Assembly: GCA_002315765.1 (NCBI GenBank)
Contig: DCIE01000078.1
Coordinates: 1-64,000 of the forward strand
Reading direction: 5' to 3'
DNA length: 64,000 nt
Source: Ruminococcaceae bacterium UBA1734
Lineage (GTDB): Bacteria > Bacillota > Clostridia > Oscillospirales > Acutalibacteraceae
This document shows, in pieces, positions 43,000 to 52,100 of the stretch. A program made the position numbers and the translations under genes. Below the pieces are notes generated by a model. That model made no database searches. It saw nothing but the letters and a program-made list of their open reading frames with translations, and was not told the origin of the DNA. How positions within the stretch are numbered: the stretch's first letter is position 1; every line of letters begins with the position of its first letter.

Positions 43000-45708
43000 A
43001 TGGCTTTACAACATTTTTATTCCCGTGTTCCCGCAAAGGTCAGTATGTTTAACCGTGCTGACGGTTTTGATACCTTTGCCTGTTCGGATTTGCTAAATGA
43101 GGAAACGGTTACCGCAAATCTTTCCTGTGTTTATAATGCCAAGCCCGGAAAGGATGAGGTTTCTTTAATAAGGGAAGAAAAAATACCGCCGGTTTATTTT
43201 CATTTTGAGGGAAAAGACGGCAGTTTTATTCAAAGCTGTATGTCTTTCTTGAAGCTTGATTATACAGGCGAACGGACAAGTTATCTTGTTCATTCTCTCA
43301 TTATGGATAAGCAGGAGGAAAACACTGTTCTTTATTCTCCCGACAACGATATTCTTAATCCCGATTTGTTTGTGCATAATCTTGACGGATTTGACATTAC
43401 ATCTTTTGAATCCACCGCCGATGACAAATATCCGACATTGGACTATAAGGCAAAAAAATCTTCGGGAACAGCTAAATTTGTTGAAGAATATGACCAGGAT
43501 ATGATTAAAAGGCTTATCTATGCCACCTTAAGTATTGCCTGTGGAAAGGGTAAAAGTGTTTATATTTCACTTTGTAACGACATTTCTCAGTGTTCTCAAA
43601 AGACCCTTGAGTTTATGAACACATTTATGCAGATTTTCCCTTATCATATCAGAACAAAATTGCCTTTTGTTACATATACTTCGGATTTTCAAAGGTATCC
43701 TGATTTTAAGGTTAAGGGTATTCTTGATTCGTTTTCCGATATTCCCACATCAAAGGGAATAGTTTTGCATTTTAATCAAAAAATTTCACTTGGGCTGCTT
43801 GATGAGCTTGTAATGGGTGAAAAGTTTATAGTTGACTTCTTCTACGAAACATTGTGTAATGACCAGCTTAGAAGAGAGTTTCTTTGTTATGTTCAATCGG
43901 TGTACGAGAAGATGCCCGAGCTTTCAAAAACAACTATGAAAAATCTTCGAGAGCTTGTTTTACTGTTTTGTCAGTGCAGCGGACTTTATAATGAAAAACT
44001 TGTTTTACCTAATGATGATTCGGTTCATGAGTTTGTTTGCGTTTACGATAAATACCGTTTTGCACTTTCCGAGGAATTTCGTGCTAATGCAATGGTTTGT
44101 CTTAAGAGATTTCCGTTGGCTCATGCTCAAATCCCGAGTAAAACATTTTCTAAGATTACGAAAATGTATCCTACCGAAACAGTTGCGTCAAAAAAGATAA
44201 TTATGGCTTCAATGTTGGACCTTATCCATACTGATGCCATGAGAGCAAAGCTGTTTAATTTCCTAAAGGCAAATTATGCCGAAGAGCCTGATATTACAAA
44301 GCATCTTATATCCGAAAATCTTTGCCGTGTGTATTACGGTGGATTTTTAAGACCTCAAATTCTTGAGTTTTTCGGTGAGATTTTCGCCCAAGAACACGAT
44401 GAAAACAAGGATATGATTTTTGAAAAAATCCTGCTTACTATTCGTACCGATGCCATAAGAACTCAAATACTTGAGTTTATTGATAAGTATTATGATACGC
44501 TTTCGTCAGAACAAAAGAATAAGCTGTTTTTAACCTTTGCCGAGGTTGCTGTTGACGGCAGTCAGCTTTCGGAAGAATTTGCACTTTTAATGAATAAGCA
44601 CATTGAAAATGATGAAAACTCAAGGCAAAATTTCAGCGAATTGTTTTGTAATGCCATCGAAAAGGAACAAAAGCGAAAAGAACATCCTATGCTTAATCTT
44701 ATTTGCAGCGGCAGGTATCCTTATCTTTACGGTATACTTTGCCAAAAGGTGTTCGGCGATTGGCAAACAAGGGCGATTTTCGAAAAATTTGTTGCCGCAA
44801 TTTATAAAAACGGCATTTCAAACGGTATTAATAATGCTGTGAAAATTTTGTCTTCGGTTGAGGGATTATCCGATGAGGCAGTTAATAGAATTCTTGACTT
44901 GACACTTGCACAGCTTGAAACCGAAAAAAGCAGGTTAAAACTTCCCCAGCTTGTAGGTGTGGAGGATTCTGTGCTGACATTGGGCAGGGACTTTTACGGT
45001 ACCGAAAAAATCATAACTGCGATTTACCCCTTGGTTGTTAATAAAATATGTGATGCTTTATTTATTGAAAACGGACTTGATGTTCTTAATAAATATACGG
45101 AAAATCATCCCGAAATAATTAATGAAGATTTGTATATTCCTATTAAAAACTATTATTTAACGGAAAAATGTCTTAAAGATAAAAAAATTGATGAATTCTT
45201 TAAAGTTGCATTCAGTTACACCGATAATAAGGTGCTTGATGCGGTTTATAAGTTGTTGAAGAAAAATCGGACCGATGTTTCTTCTTATGATGATGTGGAG
45301 CCTGTCTTTGCAATAGAAAGCCTACAAATCATATTTTCCGATAATTTTGATTTTTTAGGTGCTTACGATGCTATTAAGTCCGATGTTTCGGCGATAGCTT
45401 TATCCAAATCTGATGAAGATGACGATTTAACAGTTTCCAAGAAAACCATAGACATTATGTTGAGGGTTTTAAATTGTTTAATTGGGTTGACACCTGAAGA
45501 CAAAAAGGAAGAAATTGCGCTAAAAATCAAGTATTTTTCTTCTGTTGTAAACGAGTTTAAAACCACCAATAAAAAGAATGCCGAGAAATGGATTTCGGAT
45601 AAGCTGAAGAGTGAATATAGGTCGTTTGACAGTGATTTGTTGAGTGTATTTTCTTCAAGTGATAAATCTTCTTCATCTTCTTGGATTTCAAAAATATTTA
45701 AGAAATAG
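43000..45708 (+). CDS. Large protein with GAP1-N-like N-terminal domain
   Basis: Residues 1-250 of this 902-residue protein resemble the N-terminal domain of GTPase-associated protein 1 (GAP1-N). The features are: QHFYSRVPA at the start, then DGFDTFACSDLL, a proline-flanked 'PPVYFHF' strand, LDYTGERTSYLVHSLIM and FPYHIRTKLPFVTYT. GAP1 proteins occur with small GTPases in predicted NTP-dependent conflict systems. The remaining 650 residues are helical, rich in short repeats of leucine-heavy helices, without a recognised catalytic domain. It follows pilB by 32 bases and is closed by a strong terminator, so it belongs to the pilus transcript. No GTPase is adjacent. Confidence 0.6.
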   Translation: MALQHFYSRVPAKVSMFNRADGFDTFACSDLLNEETVTANLSCVYNAKPGKDEVSLIREEKIPPVYFHFEGKDGSFIQSCMSFLKLDYTGERTSYLVHSLIMDKQEENTVLYSPDNDILNPDLFVHNLDGFDITSFESTADDKYPTLDYKAKKSSGTAKFVEEYDQDMIKRLIYATLSIACGKGKSVYISLCNDISQCSQKTLEFMNTFMQIFPYHIRTKLPFVTYTSDFQRYPDFKVKGILDSFSDIPTSKGIVLHFNQKISLGLLDELVMGEKFIVDFFYETLCNDQLRREFLCYVQSVYEKMPELSKTTMKNLRELVLLFCQCSGLYNEKLVLPNDDSVHEFVCVYDKYRFALSEEFRANAMVCLKRFPLAHAQIPSKTFSKITKMYPTETVASKKIIMASMLDLIHTDAMRAKLFNFLKANYAEEPDITKHLISENLCRVYYGGFLRPQILEFFGEIFAQEHDENKDMIFEKILLTIRTDAIRTQILEFIDKYYDTLSSEQKNKLFLTFAEVAVDGSQLSEEFALLMNKHIENDENSRQNFSELFCNAIEKEQKRKEHPMLNLICSGRYPYLYGILCQKVFGDWQTRAIFEKFVAAIYKNGISNGINNAVKILSSVEGLSDEAVNRILDLTLAQLETEKSRLKLPQLVGVEDSVLTLGRDFYGTEKIITAIYPLVVNKICDALFIENGLDVLNKYTENHPEIINEDLYIPIKNYYLTEKCLKDKKIDEFFKVAFSYTDNKVLDAVYKLLKKNRTDVSSYDDVEPVFAIESLQIIFSDNFDFLGAYDAIKSDVSAIALSKSDEDDDLTVSKKTIDIMLRVLNCLIGLTPEDKKEEIALKIKYFSSVVNEFKTTNKKNAEKWISDKLKSEYRSFDSDLLSVFSSSDKSSSSSWISKIFKK

Positions 45709-45711
45709 TTA

Positions 45712-45748
45712 TAAGACGGTTACTTTTTTGTAGCCGTCTTAAATTTTT
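45712..45748 (+). terminator. Terminator of the pilus/GAP1-like operon
   Basis: TAAGACGGTTAC (45712-45723) pairs with GTAGCCGTCTTA (45730-45741), one G-U, followed by TTTTT. Confidence 0.92.
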
Positions 45749-45750
45749 GC

Positions 45751-45781
45751 TTGACACTGACGATAGGTAATAGTTTATACT
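45751..45781 (+). promoter_or_regulatory. MerR-type promoter with 19-bp spacer
   Basis: TTGACA (45751-45756) and TATACT (45776-45781) are separated by 19 bp instead of the normal 17. This is the hallmark of promoters that a MerR-family activator untwists. The gene downstream encodes a MerR/TipAS regulator, so autoactivation is likely. Confidence 0.75.
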
Positions 45782-45803
45782 TATTTTTAGGAAGGTGAGG
45801 AAT

Positions 45804-46529
45804 ATGTACACTGTAAGTGAGGTCGGCAAGAAAACCGGTATAACCGTAAGAACATTACATTATTATGATAAAATAGGTCTTTTAAAGCCGTCAACAGTTA
45901 CCGATAGCGGATATCGGCTTTATGATAACGATGCACTTAGATTGTTGCAAACTGTATTAATGTTTAAGGAACTTGGTTTTTCTTTGGCGGAAATAAAGCA
46001 AATTATTTACAATAAGAATTTTGATTTAAATGTTGCATTAAGTCAACATTTAAAACTTTTAAAAATCAAAAAAGAACATATTGAAGAATTAATAATTCTA
46101 ACCGAAAAAACAATAAGAGGAGAAAATAAAATGAGCTTTGAAGAATTTAAAAATGAAAAATATAACGACTATTCTAACCAAGTGAAGGAAATGTGGGGCG
46201 GCACAAAGGAGTATTCCGAATATAAAGAAAAACAGAAAAACAGAACAAAAAGTGAAAATGAATTAATAAACAAGGGACTTATGAATTGGTTTGAAAAACT
46301 CGGAAATATCAAGAATACAAAGAATGCCGACGATGAAGAAACAAGGAAAATAATCAGAGGTTTAAAGGATTATATAACAAAAAATTACTATAATTGTACA
46401 AATGAAATCTTACTATATCTTGGGGATATGTATGTGAATGATGAAAAATTTAGGCAAAATATAGATAAAGTCGGCGGAAAAGGAACCGCCGAATTTGCCA
46501 AAAATGCAATTGTAGAATTTTGCAAATGA
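45804..46529 (+). CDS. MerR-family regulator with TipAS ligand-binding domain
   Basis: This 241-residue protein has an N-terminal MerR winged HTH (YTVSEVGKKTGITVRTLHYY), a dimerisation coiled coil (about 75-115) and a C-terminal TipAS domain (about 120-241). TipAS proteins bind thiopeptides and other large hydrophobic antibiotics; related Firmicute regulators (Mta, SkgA) respond to varied drugs. ATG 45804 follows the AGGTGAGG site; the GTG at 45795 lies within it. It is alone between two terminators and behind a 19-bp-spacer promoter. No transporter is adjacent, so its target may lie elsewhere. Confidence 0.93.
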   Translation: MYTVSEVGKKTGITVRTLHYYDKIGLLKPSTVTDSGYRLYDNDALRLLQTVLMFKELGFSLAEIKQIIYNKNFDLNVALSQHLKLLKIKKEHIEELIILTEKTIRGENKMSFEEFKNEKYNDYSNQVKEMWGGTKEYSEYKEKQKNRTKSENELINKGLMNWFEKLGNIKNTKNADDEETRKIIRGLKDYITKNYYNCTNEILLYLGDMYVNDEKFRQNIDKVGGKGTAEFAKNAIVEFCK

Positions 46530-46530
46530 T

Positions 46531-46561
46531 AAAATCCGCAGCATTTTTTGCTGCGGATTTT
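46531..46561. terminator. Terminator after the MerR gene
   Basis: A perfect 12-bp stem AAAATCCGCAGC / GCTGCGGATTTT acts in both directions. It separates the MerR gene from the converging AraC gene. Confidence 0.92.
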
Positions 46562-46655
46562 AATTAAAGGTAAAAAATTGTTTAAAATTAGGTGATATAG
46601 TAAAAAATATCTATTGAAATTCTGCACCTAAACAACTATAATATTGTATGTGCGA

Positions 46656-47495
46656 TTATTTATGAGAAGACTTATATTGCAGTGGCGTAATGCCCATTAT
46701 ACTTTTAAATACTCTACATAAATCACTGCTTGACTCAAATCCTGTTTTGACGGAAATTTCACTTACGGATATATCTGTCGTTGCTAAAAGATTGCAAACT
46801 TCCTTAATCCTGACGGTTTTCAGGTATTTTGAAAACGATATGCTTAATTTTTCGTTTAACGACCTGCTTATATAAGATGGGTTAAGATGGAATTTTTCCG
46901 CAATGGTATTAAGGGTTATTTTCTCGGAAAAATGCGTGTCTATGTATTCGGCGATTTGTAACATTTGCTTTGTTGTTGTGTTGTCGAATTCATACAGTTC
47001 GGATTTTTTAGCAGGATGGGAAATGCTTCCGAGTAAGACGAGTATTTCGGTAAGGTATGCTTTTTCAAGTGCTTTATTTCGATTTTCTTTGGAAAATTCC
47101 CCATACAATTTATAAAGCAGTTTTTCAAGCTCTATTTTATCTCCGCCTTCTACTAAAAAAGGAGTTTGCGGCAAACGACTGAGCAGTTTTTCGTCGTCGG
47201 TTAAGATGTTTTGAATATGAGCTTCCGGAATGAAAATCAACATTCTTTTTCTGATATCGTCGTTAAGGCAGTGGGTTGCGTGAATTGATTTCGGCGGAAC
47301 GATTGCTACCATTCCCGGAACGATATGATATGAGTTTCCGTCAATATAGTATTTAATTTCGTTTTCTATTAAATAATAGATTTCATAGCACTCGTGAAAG
47401 TGAGTTGGACTTGTGGGGGTTTTCCATTCGTCATCACTGGAGAGTTCTACATAAAATTCTTTATCACGGGCGTTGCGATTTAAAGGCAAAGGCAT
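46656..47495 (-). CDS. AraC-family regulator (cupin + HTH)
   Basis: This 279-residue protein has an N-terminal cupin-like sensing domain (about 20-110, with THFHECYEIYYLI) and a C-terminal double HTH of the AraC type (about 180-278; NTIAEKFHLNPSYISRSL and VKTGFESSSDLCRVFKS). It is divergent from the GH4 gene with a 105-bp gap, so it probably activates the galacturonate genes. The likely inducer is galacturonate or an oligomer, but the sequence does not show this. AAAGGTGG precedes its ATG. Confidence 0.93.
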   Translation of the reverse strand: MPLPLNRNARDKEFYVELSSDDEWKTPTSPTHFHECYEIYYLIENEIKYYIDGNSYHIVPGMVAIVPPKSIHATHCLNDDIRKRMLIFIPEAHIQNILTDDEKLLSRLPQTPFLVEGGDKIELEKLLYKLYGEFSKENRNKALEKAYLTEILVLLGSISHPAKKSELYEFDNTTTKQMLQIAEYIDTHFSEKITLNTIAEKFHLNPSYISRSLNEKLSISFSKYLKTVRIKEVCNLLATTDISVSEISVKTGFESSSDLCRVFKSIMGITPLQYKSSHK

Positions 47496-47600
47496 AGATT
47501 GACCACCTTTTGTATTTTTTGTTTTATAGTATATTATATCATTTACAATTCTTGATGTAAAGATATTATTTATAAATAATTTTTAAAGGATGATATTATA

Positions 47601-48992
47601 ATGAAGTATCAAAATAACTGCGTAAGCGGATTGAAAATTTCTTATATCGGCGGAGGTTCCCGTGGTTGGGCATGGGGCTTAATGAGTGATTTAGCATCTG
47701 CACCTGATATTTGCGGTGAGGTTTCACTTTACGATATTGATATGAAGGCTGCAAAAGATAATGAAATTATCGGTAACAAGTTCAACGATGCCGAGGGTGC
47801 AAAGTCAAAATGGAATTATACAGTAGCCAACACATTAGAGGAGTCATTGACCGGTGCTGACTTTGTTGTTATTTCGATTTTGCCCGGAACTTTTGACGAA
47901 ATGGAAAGTGATGTTCATGTTCCCGAAAAGTACGGTATTTATCAGTCTGTCGGTGATACGGTAGGCCCCGGAGGAATTGTAAGAGCACTTCGCACCATTC
48001 CTATGATGCAGGTTATTGCCGAGGGTGTTAAGAATTGTTGCCCTAATGCTTGGGTAATTAACTATACAAACCCAATGACGGTTTGTGTAAAGACACTTTT
48101 TGAAACCTTCCCTGAAATTAAGGCATTCGGTTGTTGCCACGAAGTTTTCGGAACACAAAAGCTTTTAGCCGCTGCTTTGAATGAAGTTCACGGAATTGAA
48201 GGTATTGAACGCAGCGAAATTAAGGTTAATGTTGTTGGTGTAAACCATTATACATGGCTTACTAAAGCACAGTATAAAGATATTGACATTTTCCCGGTAT
48301 ATGCACAGGTTGCCGAGAAATATGCCGAGTCTGGATTTACAAAGGGACTTGATAACAACTGGGCTAATAACAGTTTCCTTTGCAGTCATAAAGTTAAGTT
48401 TGATTTGTTCAGAAGATTTGGTTACATAGCTGCTGCCGGAGACCGTCATTTGGCTGAGTTCTGTCCCGGCAAATGGTATCTTGAAAGTCCCGAAAAGGTA
48501 AGCGAATGGGGCTTCGGTTTAACAACAGTTAAGTATAGAAAAGAAGAATTAAAGGACCGTCTTGCTAAGAGTGCAAGAAGAGTAAGCGGTGAGGAAAAAA
48601 TTGAACTTTCCAATACAGGCGAAGATGGTGTAAACCAGATTAGAGCCCTTTTAGGTCTTGAAGATATGGTTACAAATGTTAATGTCCCCAATGTAGGACA
48701 AATTCCTAATCTTCCCCTTGGTGCAGTTGTTGAAACCAATGCATCGTTTAGAGATAACTCGGTAGTACCGTGTATGGCAGGAAATGTTCCTACTGAAATC
48801 TTAGGTCTTATTACAAGAATAGTTGCTGAACAGGAAACTGTTGTTAAGGCAGGTATGACAAGAGATTTAGAGTTGGCATTTAAGGCTTTTGTAAACGATC
48901 CCCTTGTTACCATTAATACGGTTGATGCAAGAAAGATGTTTGACGAAATGGTTAATAACACAAAAGAATATTTAACCATGTACAACATTTAA
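47601..48992 (+). CDS. lplD: GH4 glycosidase, probable alpha-galacturonidase (LplD-like)
   Basis: Family 4 glycosidases use NAD and a metal for an unusual redox-elimination hydrolysis. The 463-residue protein shows the NAD loop GGGSRGWAWG, the metal site CCHEVFG (Cys/His) and GVNHYTWLT. I prefer the LplD subgroup over alpha-glucosidase or alpha-galactosidase because tagaturonate reductase, altronate dehydratase and uronate isomerase genes follow at once. B. subtilis LplD cleaves alpha-galacturonides. The enzyme would release galacturonate from imported pectin oligomers. The substrate is inferred from context. Confidence 0.88.
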   Translation: MKYQNNCVSGLKISYIGGGSRGWAWGLMSDLASAPDICGEVSLYDIDMKAAKDNEIIGNKFNDAEGAKSKWNYTVANTLEESLTGADFVVISILPGTFDEMESDVHVPEKYGIYQSVGDTVGPGGIVRALRTIPMMQVIAEGVKNCCPNAWVINYTNPMTVCVKTLFETFPEIKAFGCCHEVFGTQKLLAAALNEVHGIEGIERSEIKVNVVGVNHYTWLTKAQYKDIDIFPVYAQVAEKYAESGFTKGLDNNWANNSFLCSHKVKFDLFRRFGYIAAAGDRHLAEFCPGKWYLESPEKVSEWGFGLTTVKYRKEELKDRLAKSARRVSGEEKIELSNTGEDGVNQIRALLGLEDMVTNVNVPNVGQIPNLPLGAVVETNASFRDNSVVPCMAGNVPTEILGLITRIVAEQETVVKAGMTRDLELAFKAFVNDPLVTINTVDARKMFDEMVNNTKEYLTMYNI

Positions 48993-49061
48993 TTTAATTA
49001 AAAAATACGGAACTGCAACTTAAATTGTATGTTTCGTATTTTTTATATATTTTAATTTTTA

Positions 49062-49091
49062 TTGGATTATTACTTGATAATATGGTATAAT
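49062..49091 (+). promoter_or_regulatory. Probable promoter of uxaBAC
   Basis: TTGGAT (49062-49067) and TATAAT (49086-49091) are 18 bp apart, 48 bases before the uxaB start, in the gap after the GH4 gene. Confidence 0.55.
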
Positions 49092-49138
49092 TTGTTTATT
49101 AAAACTAACGAAAATAATGCTACGGAAGGGTGATTGTT

Positions 49139-50602
49139 ATGAAAAACATAACTGATTTAGGAATTAAGAGAGTCGAGAGACCCATTAAGGTAATGCAGTT
49201 CGGAGAAGGAAACTTCCTTAGAGCTTTTGCCGATTACTTCATTGATATTTTAAATGAAAAAACCGATTTTAACGGAAATATAGCTATTGTAAAGCCTATT
49301 TCCTTTGGAAATTTAGATAACTTTAAAAAACAAGATAATCTTTATACAGTTGTTTTGCGTGGTAGACAAAACGGTGAAGTGGTAAATTCTTCGAGGGTAG
49401 TTACAAGTGTTCAAAAGGCCATTGATGCTAAAGAAGACTACGATGAATATATGGCTTTGGCAAAGCTTGATACACTTCGCTTTGTTATTTCAAATACCAC
49501 CGAAGCGGGAATTACTCTTGATAAGAACGATACATTTGACGAACTTCCTAATTCATATCCCGGAAAATTGACAAAATTCCTGTTTGAGAGATTTAAAGCT
49601 TTCGGCGGTGATATGGCCAAGGGACTTATTATGCTTCCTGTTGAGCTTATCGACTATAACGGAAGAAAGCTTAAAGAATGCGTTTTGGCTCTTGCGGATA
49701 TCTGGAATTTAGGGGACGATTTTAAAAATTGGTTACAAAATGCCAATACATTTTGTTCAACCCTTGTTGATAGAATTGTTACCGGTTATCCGAGAGGTGA
49801 AGCAGAAAAGATTTGTGAGGAACTCGGATACACCGATAATTTGGTGGATGTAGGCGAACCTTTCGGTCTTTGGGTAATTGAAAGCGATAAGGATATTTCG
49901 GGCGAATTACCCTTTGCAAAAGCACAGTTGCCTGTTGTATTTACCGATAATGTAAAACCCTATAAAGATAGAAAGGTCCGTGTTCTAAACGGCGCACATA
50001 CTTCTTCGGTTTTAGTATCGTATTTAGGCGGAATAAATATAGTTCGTGATATGATGAATGACCAAGTTTTCGGCAAAATGGCAAGAAGCATTGTTGATGA
50101 TGAAATCGTACCTATGGTACCGTTGCCGATTGATGATGTTAAAGATTTTGCAAACAGTGTTTATGAGAGATTTGACAACCCCTTTATTAATCATGAGTTG
50201 CTTTCAATTTCTTTAAATTCCGTATCAAAATGGACTGCTCGTGTTTTGCCGTCGTTTAAGGATAATTATGAGAAAAACGGCAAACTTCCAAAGTTGCTTA
50301 CATTCTCGTTTGCAGGACTTTTGGCTTTTTATTGTTCATCAGACCTTCGTGAAGACAGCCTTTACGCCAAGAGAAATGACGGAACTGAATATGTTATTCA
50401 CGATAATCTTGATGTTCTTAAATTCTTTGCCGACAATTCTAAAAAGAGTGAAGAAGAATATGTTAAAGCCGTTGCTTCAAATGTTGATTTTTGGGGTGAG
50501 GATTTAACCAAGTTTAACGGTTTTACCCAAGAGGTTACAAACTATCTTGAAAAGATTAAAATTAACCCGCAAAGTGCCGTAAAATACATTTTAGAGGACT
50601 AA
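49139..50602 (+). CDS. uxaB: Tagaturonate reductase
   Basis: UxaB reduces tagaturonate to altronate with NADH, the second step of galacturonate breakdown. The 487-residue protein belongs to the mannitol dehydrogenase-like long-chain group: MQFGEGNFLRAF at the N-terminus (dinucleotide loop), DRIVTGYPRGEAEK, and the catalytic KxxxxNxxH-like segment KVRVLNGAHTSSVL. ATG 49139 is chosen over the GTG at 49130, which lies in the GGAAGGGTGA site. It ends one base before uxaA. Confidence 0.94.
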   Translation: MKNITDLGIKRVERPIKVMQFGEGNFLRAFADYFIDILNEKTDFNGNIAIVKPISFGNLDNFKKQDNLYTVVLRGRQNGEVVNSSRVVTSVQKAIDAKEDYDEYMALAKLDTLRFVISNTTEAGITLDKNDTFDELPNSYPGKLTKFLFERFKAFGGDMAKGLIMLPVELIDYNGRKLKECVLALADIWNLGDDFKNWLQNANTFCSTLVDRIVTGYPRGEAEKICEELGYTDNLVDVGEPFGLWVIESDKDISGELPFAKAQLPVVFTDNVKPYKDRKVRVLNGAHTSSVLVSYLGGINIVRDMMNDQVFGKMARSIVDDEIVPMVPLPIDDVKDFANSVYERFDNPFINHELLSISLNSVSKWTARVLPSFKDNYEKNGKLPKLLTFSFAGLLAFYCSSDLREDSLYAKRNDGTEYVIHDNLDVLKFFADNSKKSEEEYVKAVASNVDFWGEDLTKFNGFTQEVTNYLEKIKINPQSAVKYILED

Positions 50603-50603
50603 A

Positions 50604-52070
50604 ATGAGAGTATTTAAAATTAACGAAAAAGATAATGTTGTCGTTGCCCTTGAAAATTTAAAAAACGGTGAAATTATAGACAATATCACATTAAAAAGTG
50701 ATGTCCCAATGGGACATAAAATTGCCCTAACCGATATTAAAAAGGGTGAAAAGATAATTAAATACGGCTATCCGATAGGAAGTGCCAAGGAGGATATTAC
50801 ATCCGGCAGTCATATTCATTCCCATAATTTAAAGTCGGATGTTGCCGGTAAATTATCTTATACATATAATCCGGATTATTCCGAAATTTCACCTACCGAT
50901 AAAAAAACATTTATGGGTTATATTCGTGAAAACGGTGAAGTGGGAATAAGAAACGAAGTTTGGATAGTTCCCACAGTAGGTTGCGTAAATTCTGTGGTTA
51001 AGGCCATTGAAAACGGCTCAAAGCAGTATAGAACCGAAAATATTGACGGCATTTTTTCCTATAATCATCCTTACGGTTGTTCGCAACTGGGCGGAGATAT
51101 GGAATACACTCTAAAGTATTTAACAGGTCTTATTAATCACCCCAATGCCGGTGCCGTTTTGGTTGTTGGCCTGGGCTGTGAAAACGGAAATATAGGTGAA
51201 CTTAAGAAGTTTTTAGGTGAGCCTGATAGCAATAGAGTTAAATTCTTAATTGCTCAAGACCGAGAAAACGAAATCCAAGAGGGAATAGAACTGGTAAAAG
51301 AACTTTGTGCTTATGCAGATAAGTTCAGCCGAGTAGAGTGTAGCACCGATAAACTTAAAATCGGTTTAAAATGCGGAGGTTCCGATGGATTTTCCGGCAT
51401 TACCGCAAACTCTCTTGTAGGCAGTTTTTCCGATATGCTTATTTCTAAAGGCGGTAGCACAATTCTTACCGAAGTTCCCGAAATGTTCGGCGCCGAAACG
51501 ATTTTGATGAATAGATGCAGAACGGAAGAATTGTTTAATAAAACCGTTGACCTTATAAATGATTTTAAGGGATACTTTATGAAGTACGGCGAAAAGACAG
51601 ACGAAAATCCATCTCCGGGCAATAAAGAAGGCGGAATTACCACAATTGCCGATAAATCTTTGGGTTGTGTTCAAAAAGGCGGTAGCGCTGTTGTTGAGGA
51701 TGTTTTGTCCTATGCTCAACCCTTAAAGGTAAAAGGACTTTCGTTATTACAGGCGCCGGGAAATGACCTTGTTGCTTCTAACGCTTTGGCAGTTTCGGGA
51801 TGTCAGCTTGTCTTGTTTACAACAGGAAGAGGAACACCTTTCGGCTGTCCTGTTCCGACCGTTAAAATATCCAGCAACACACCGCTTTATAACAAGAAAA
51901 AAACCTGGATTGATTTTAATGCCGGACAATTATTAGACGGTAAAACAATGTCTGAATTGACCGATGAATTTTTTGGCTTTGTTTTGGATATTTGTTCGGG
52001 AAAACAAACAAAATCCGAACTTCTTGATAAAACCGAACTCGCCATTTTTAAAGACGGCGTAACACTGTAA
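50604..52070 (+). CDS. uxaA: Altronate dehydratase
   Basis: UxaA dehydrates D-altronate to 2-keto-3-deoxygluconate, an iron-requiring reaction. The 488-residue protein has the N-terminal SAF domain (1-95, with GSHIHSHN) and the large catalytic UxaA_GarD domain (about 105-485; NHPYGCSQLGGDMEY, KCGGSDGFSGITAN). Conserved cysteines at GCSQ, KCGG and FGCPVPTVK fit the family. The ATG lies one base after the uxaB stop. The kdgK and kdgA genes needed to finish the pathway are not in the window. Confidence 0.96.
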   Translation: MRVFKINEKDNVVVALENLKNGEIIDNITLKSDVPMGHKIALTDIKKGEKIIKYGYPIGSAKEDITSGSHIHSHNLKSDVAGKLSYTYNPDYSEISPTDKKTFMGYIRENGEVGIRNEVWIVPTVGCVNSVVKAIENGSKQYRTENIDGIFSYNHPYGCSQLGGDMEYTLKYLTGLINHPNAGAVLVVGLGCENGNIGELKKFLGEPDSNRVKFLIAQDRENEIQEGIELVKELCAYADKFSRVECSTDKLKIGLKCGGSDGFSGITANSLVGSFSDMLISKGGSTILTEVPEMFGAETILMNRCRTEELFNKTVDLINDFKGYFMKYGEKTDENPSPGNKEGGITTIADKSLGCVQKGGSAVVEDVLSYAQPLKVKGLSLLQAPGNDLVASNALAVSGCQLVLFTTGRGTPFGCPVPTVKISSNTPLYNKKKTWIDFNAGQLLDGKTMSELTDEFFGFVLDICSGKQTKSELLDKTELAIFKDGVTL

Positions 52071-52100
52071 TTAAAGCAAATGCTATGAGGAGAACTGAAA

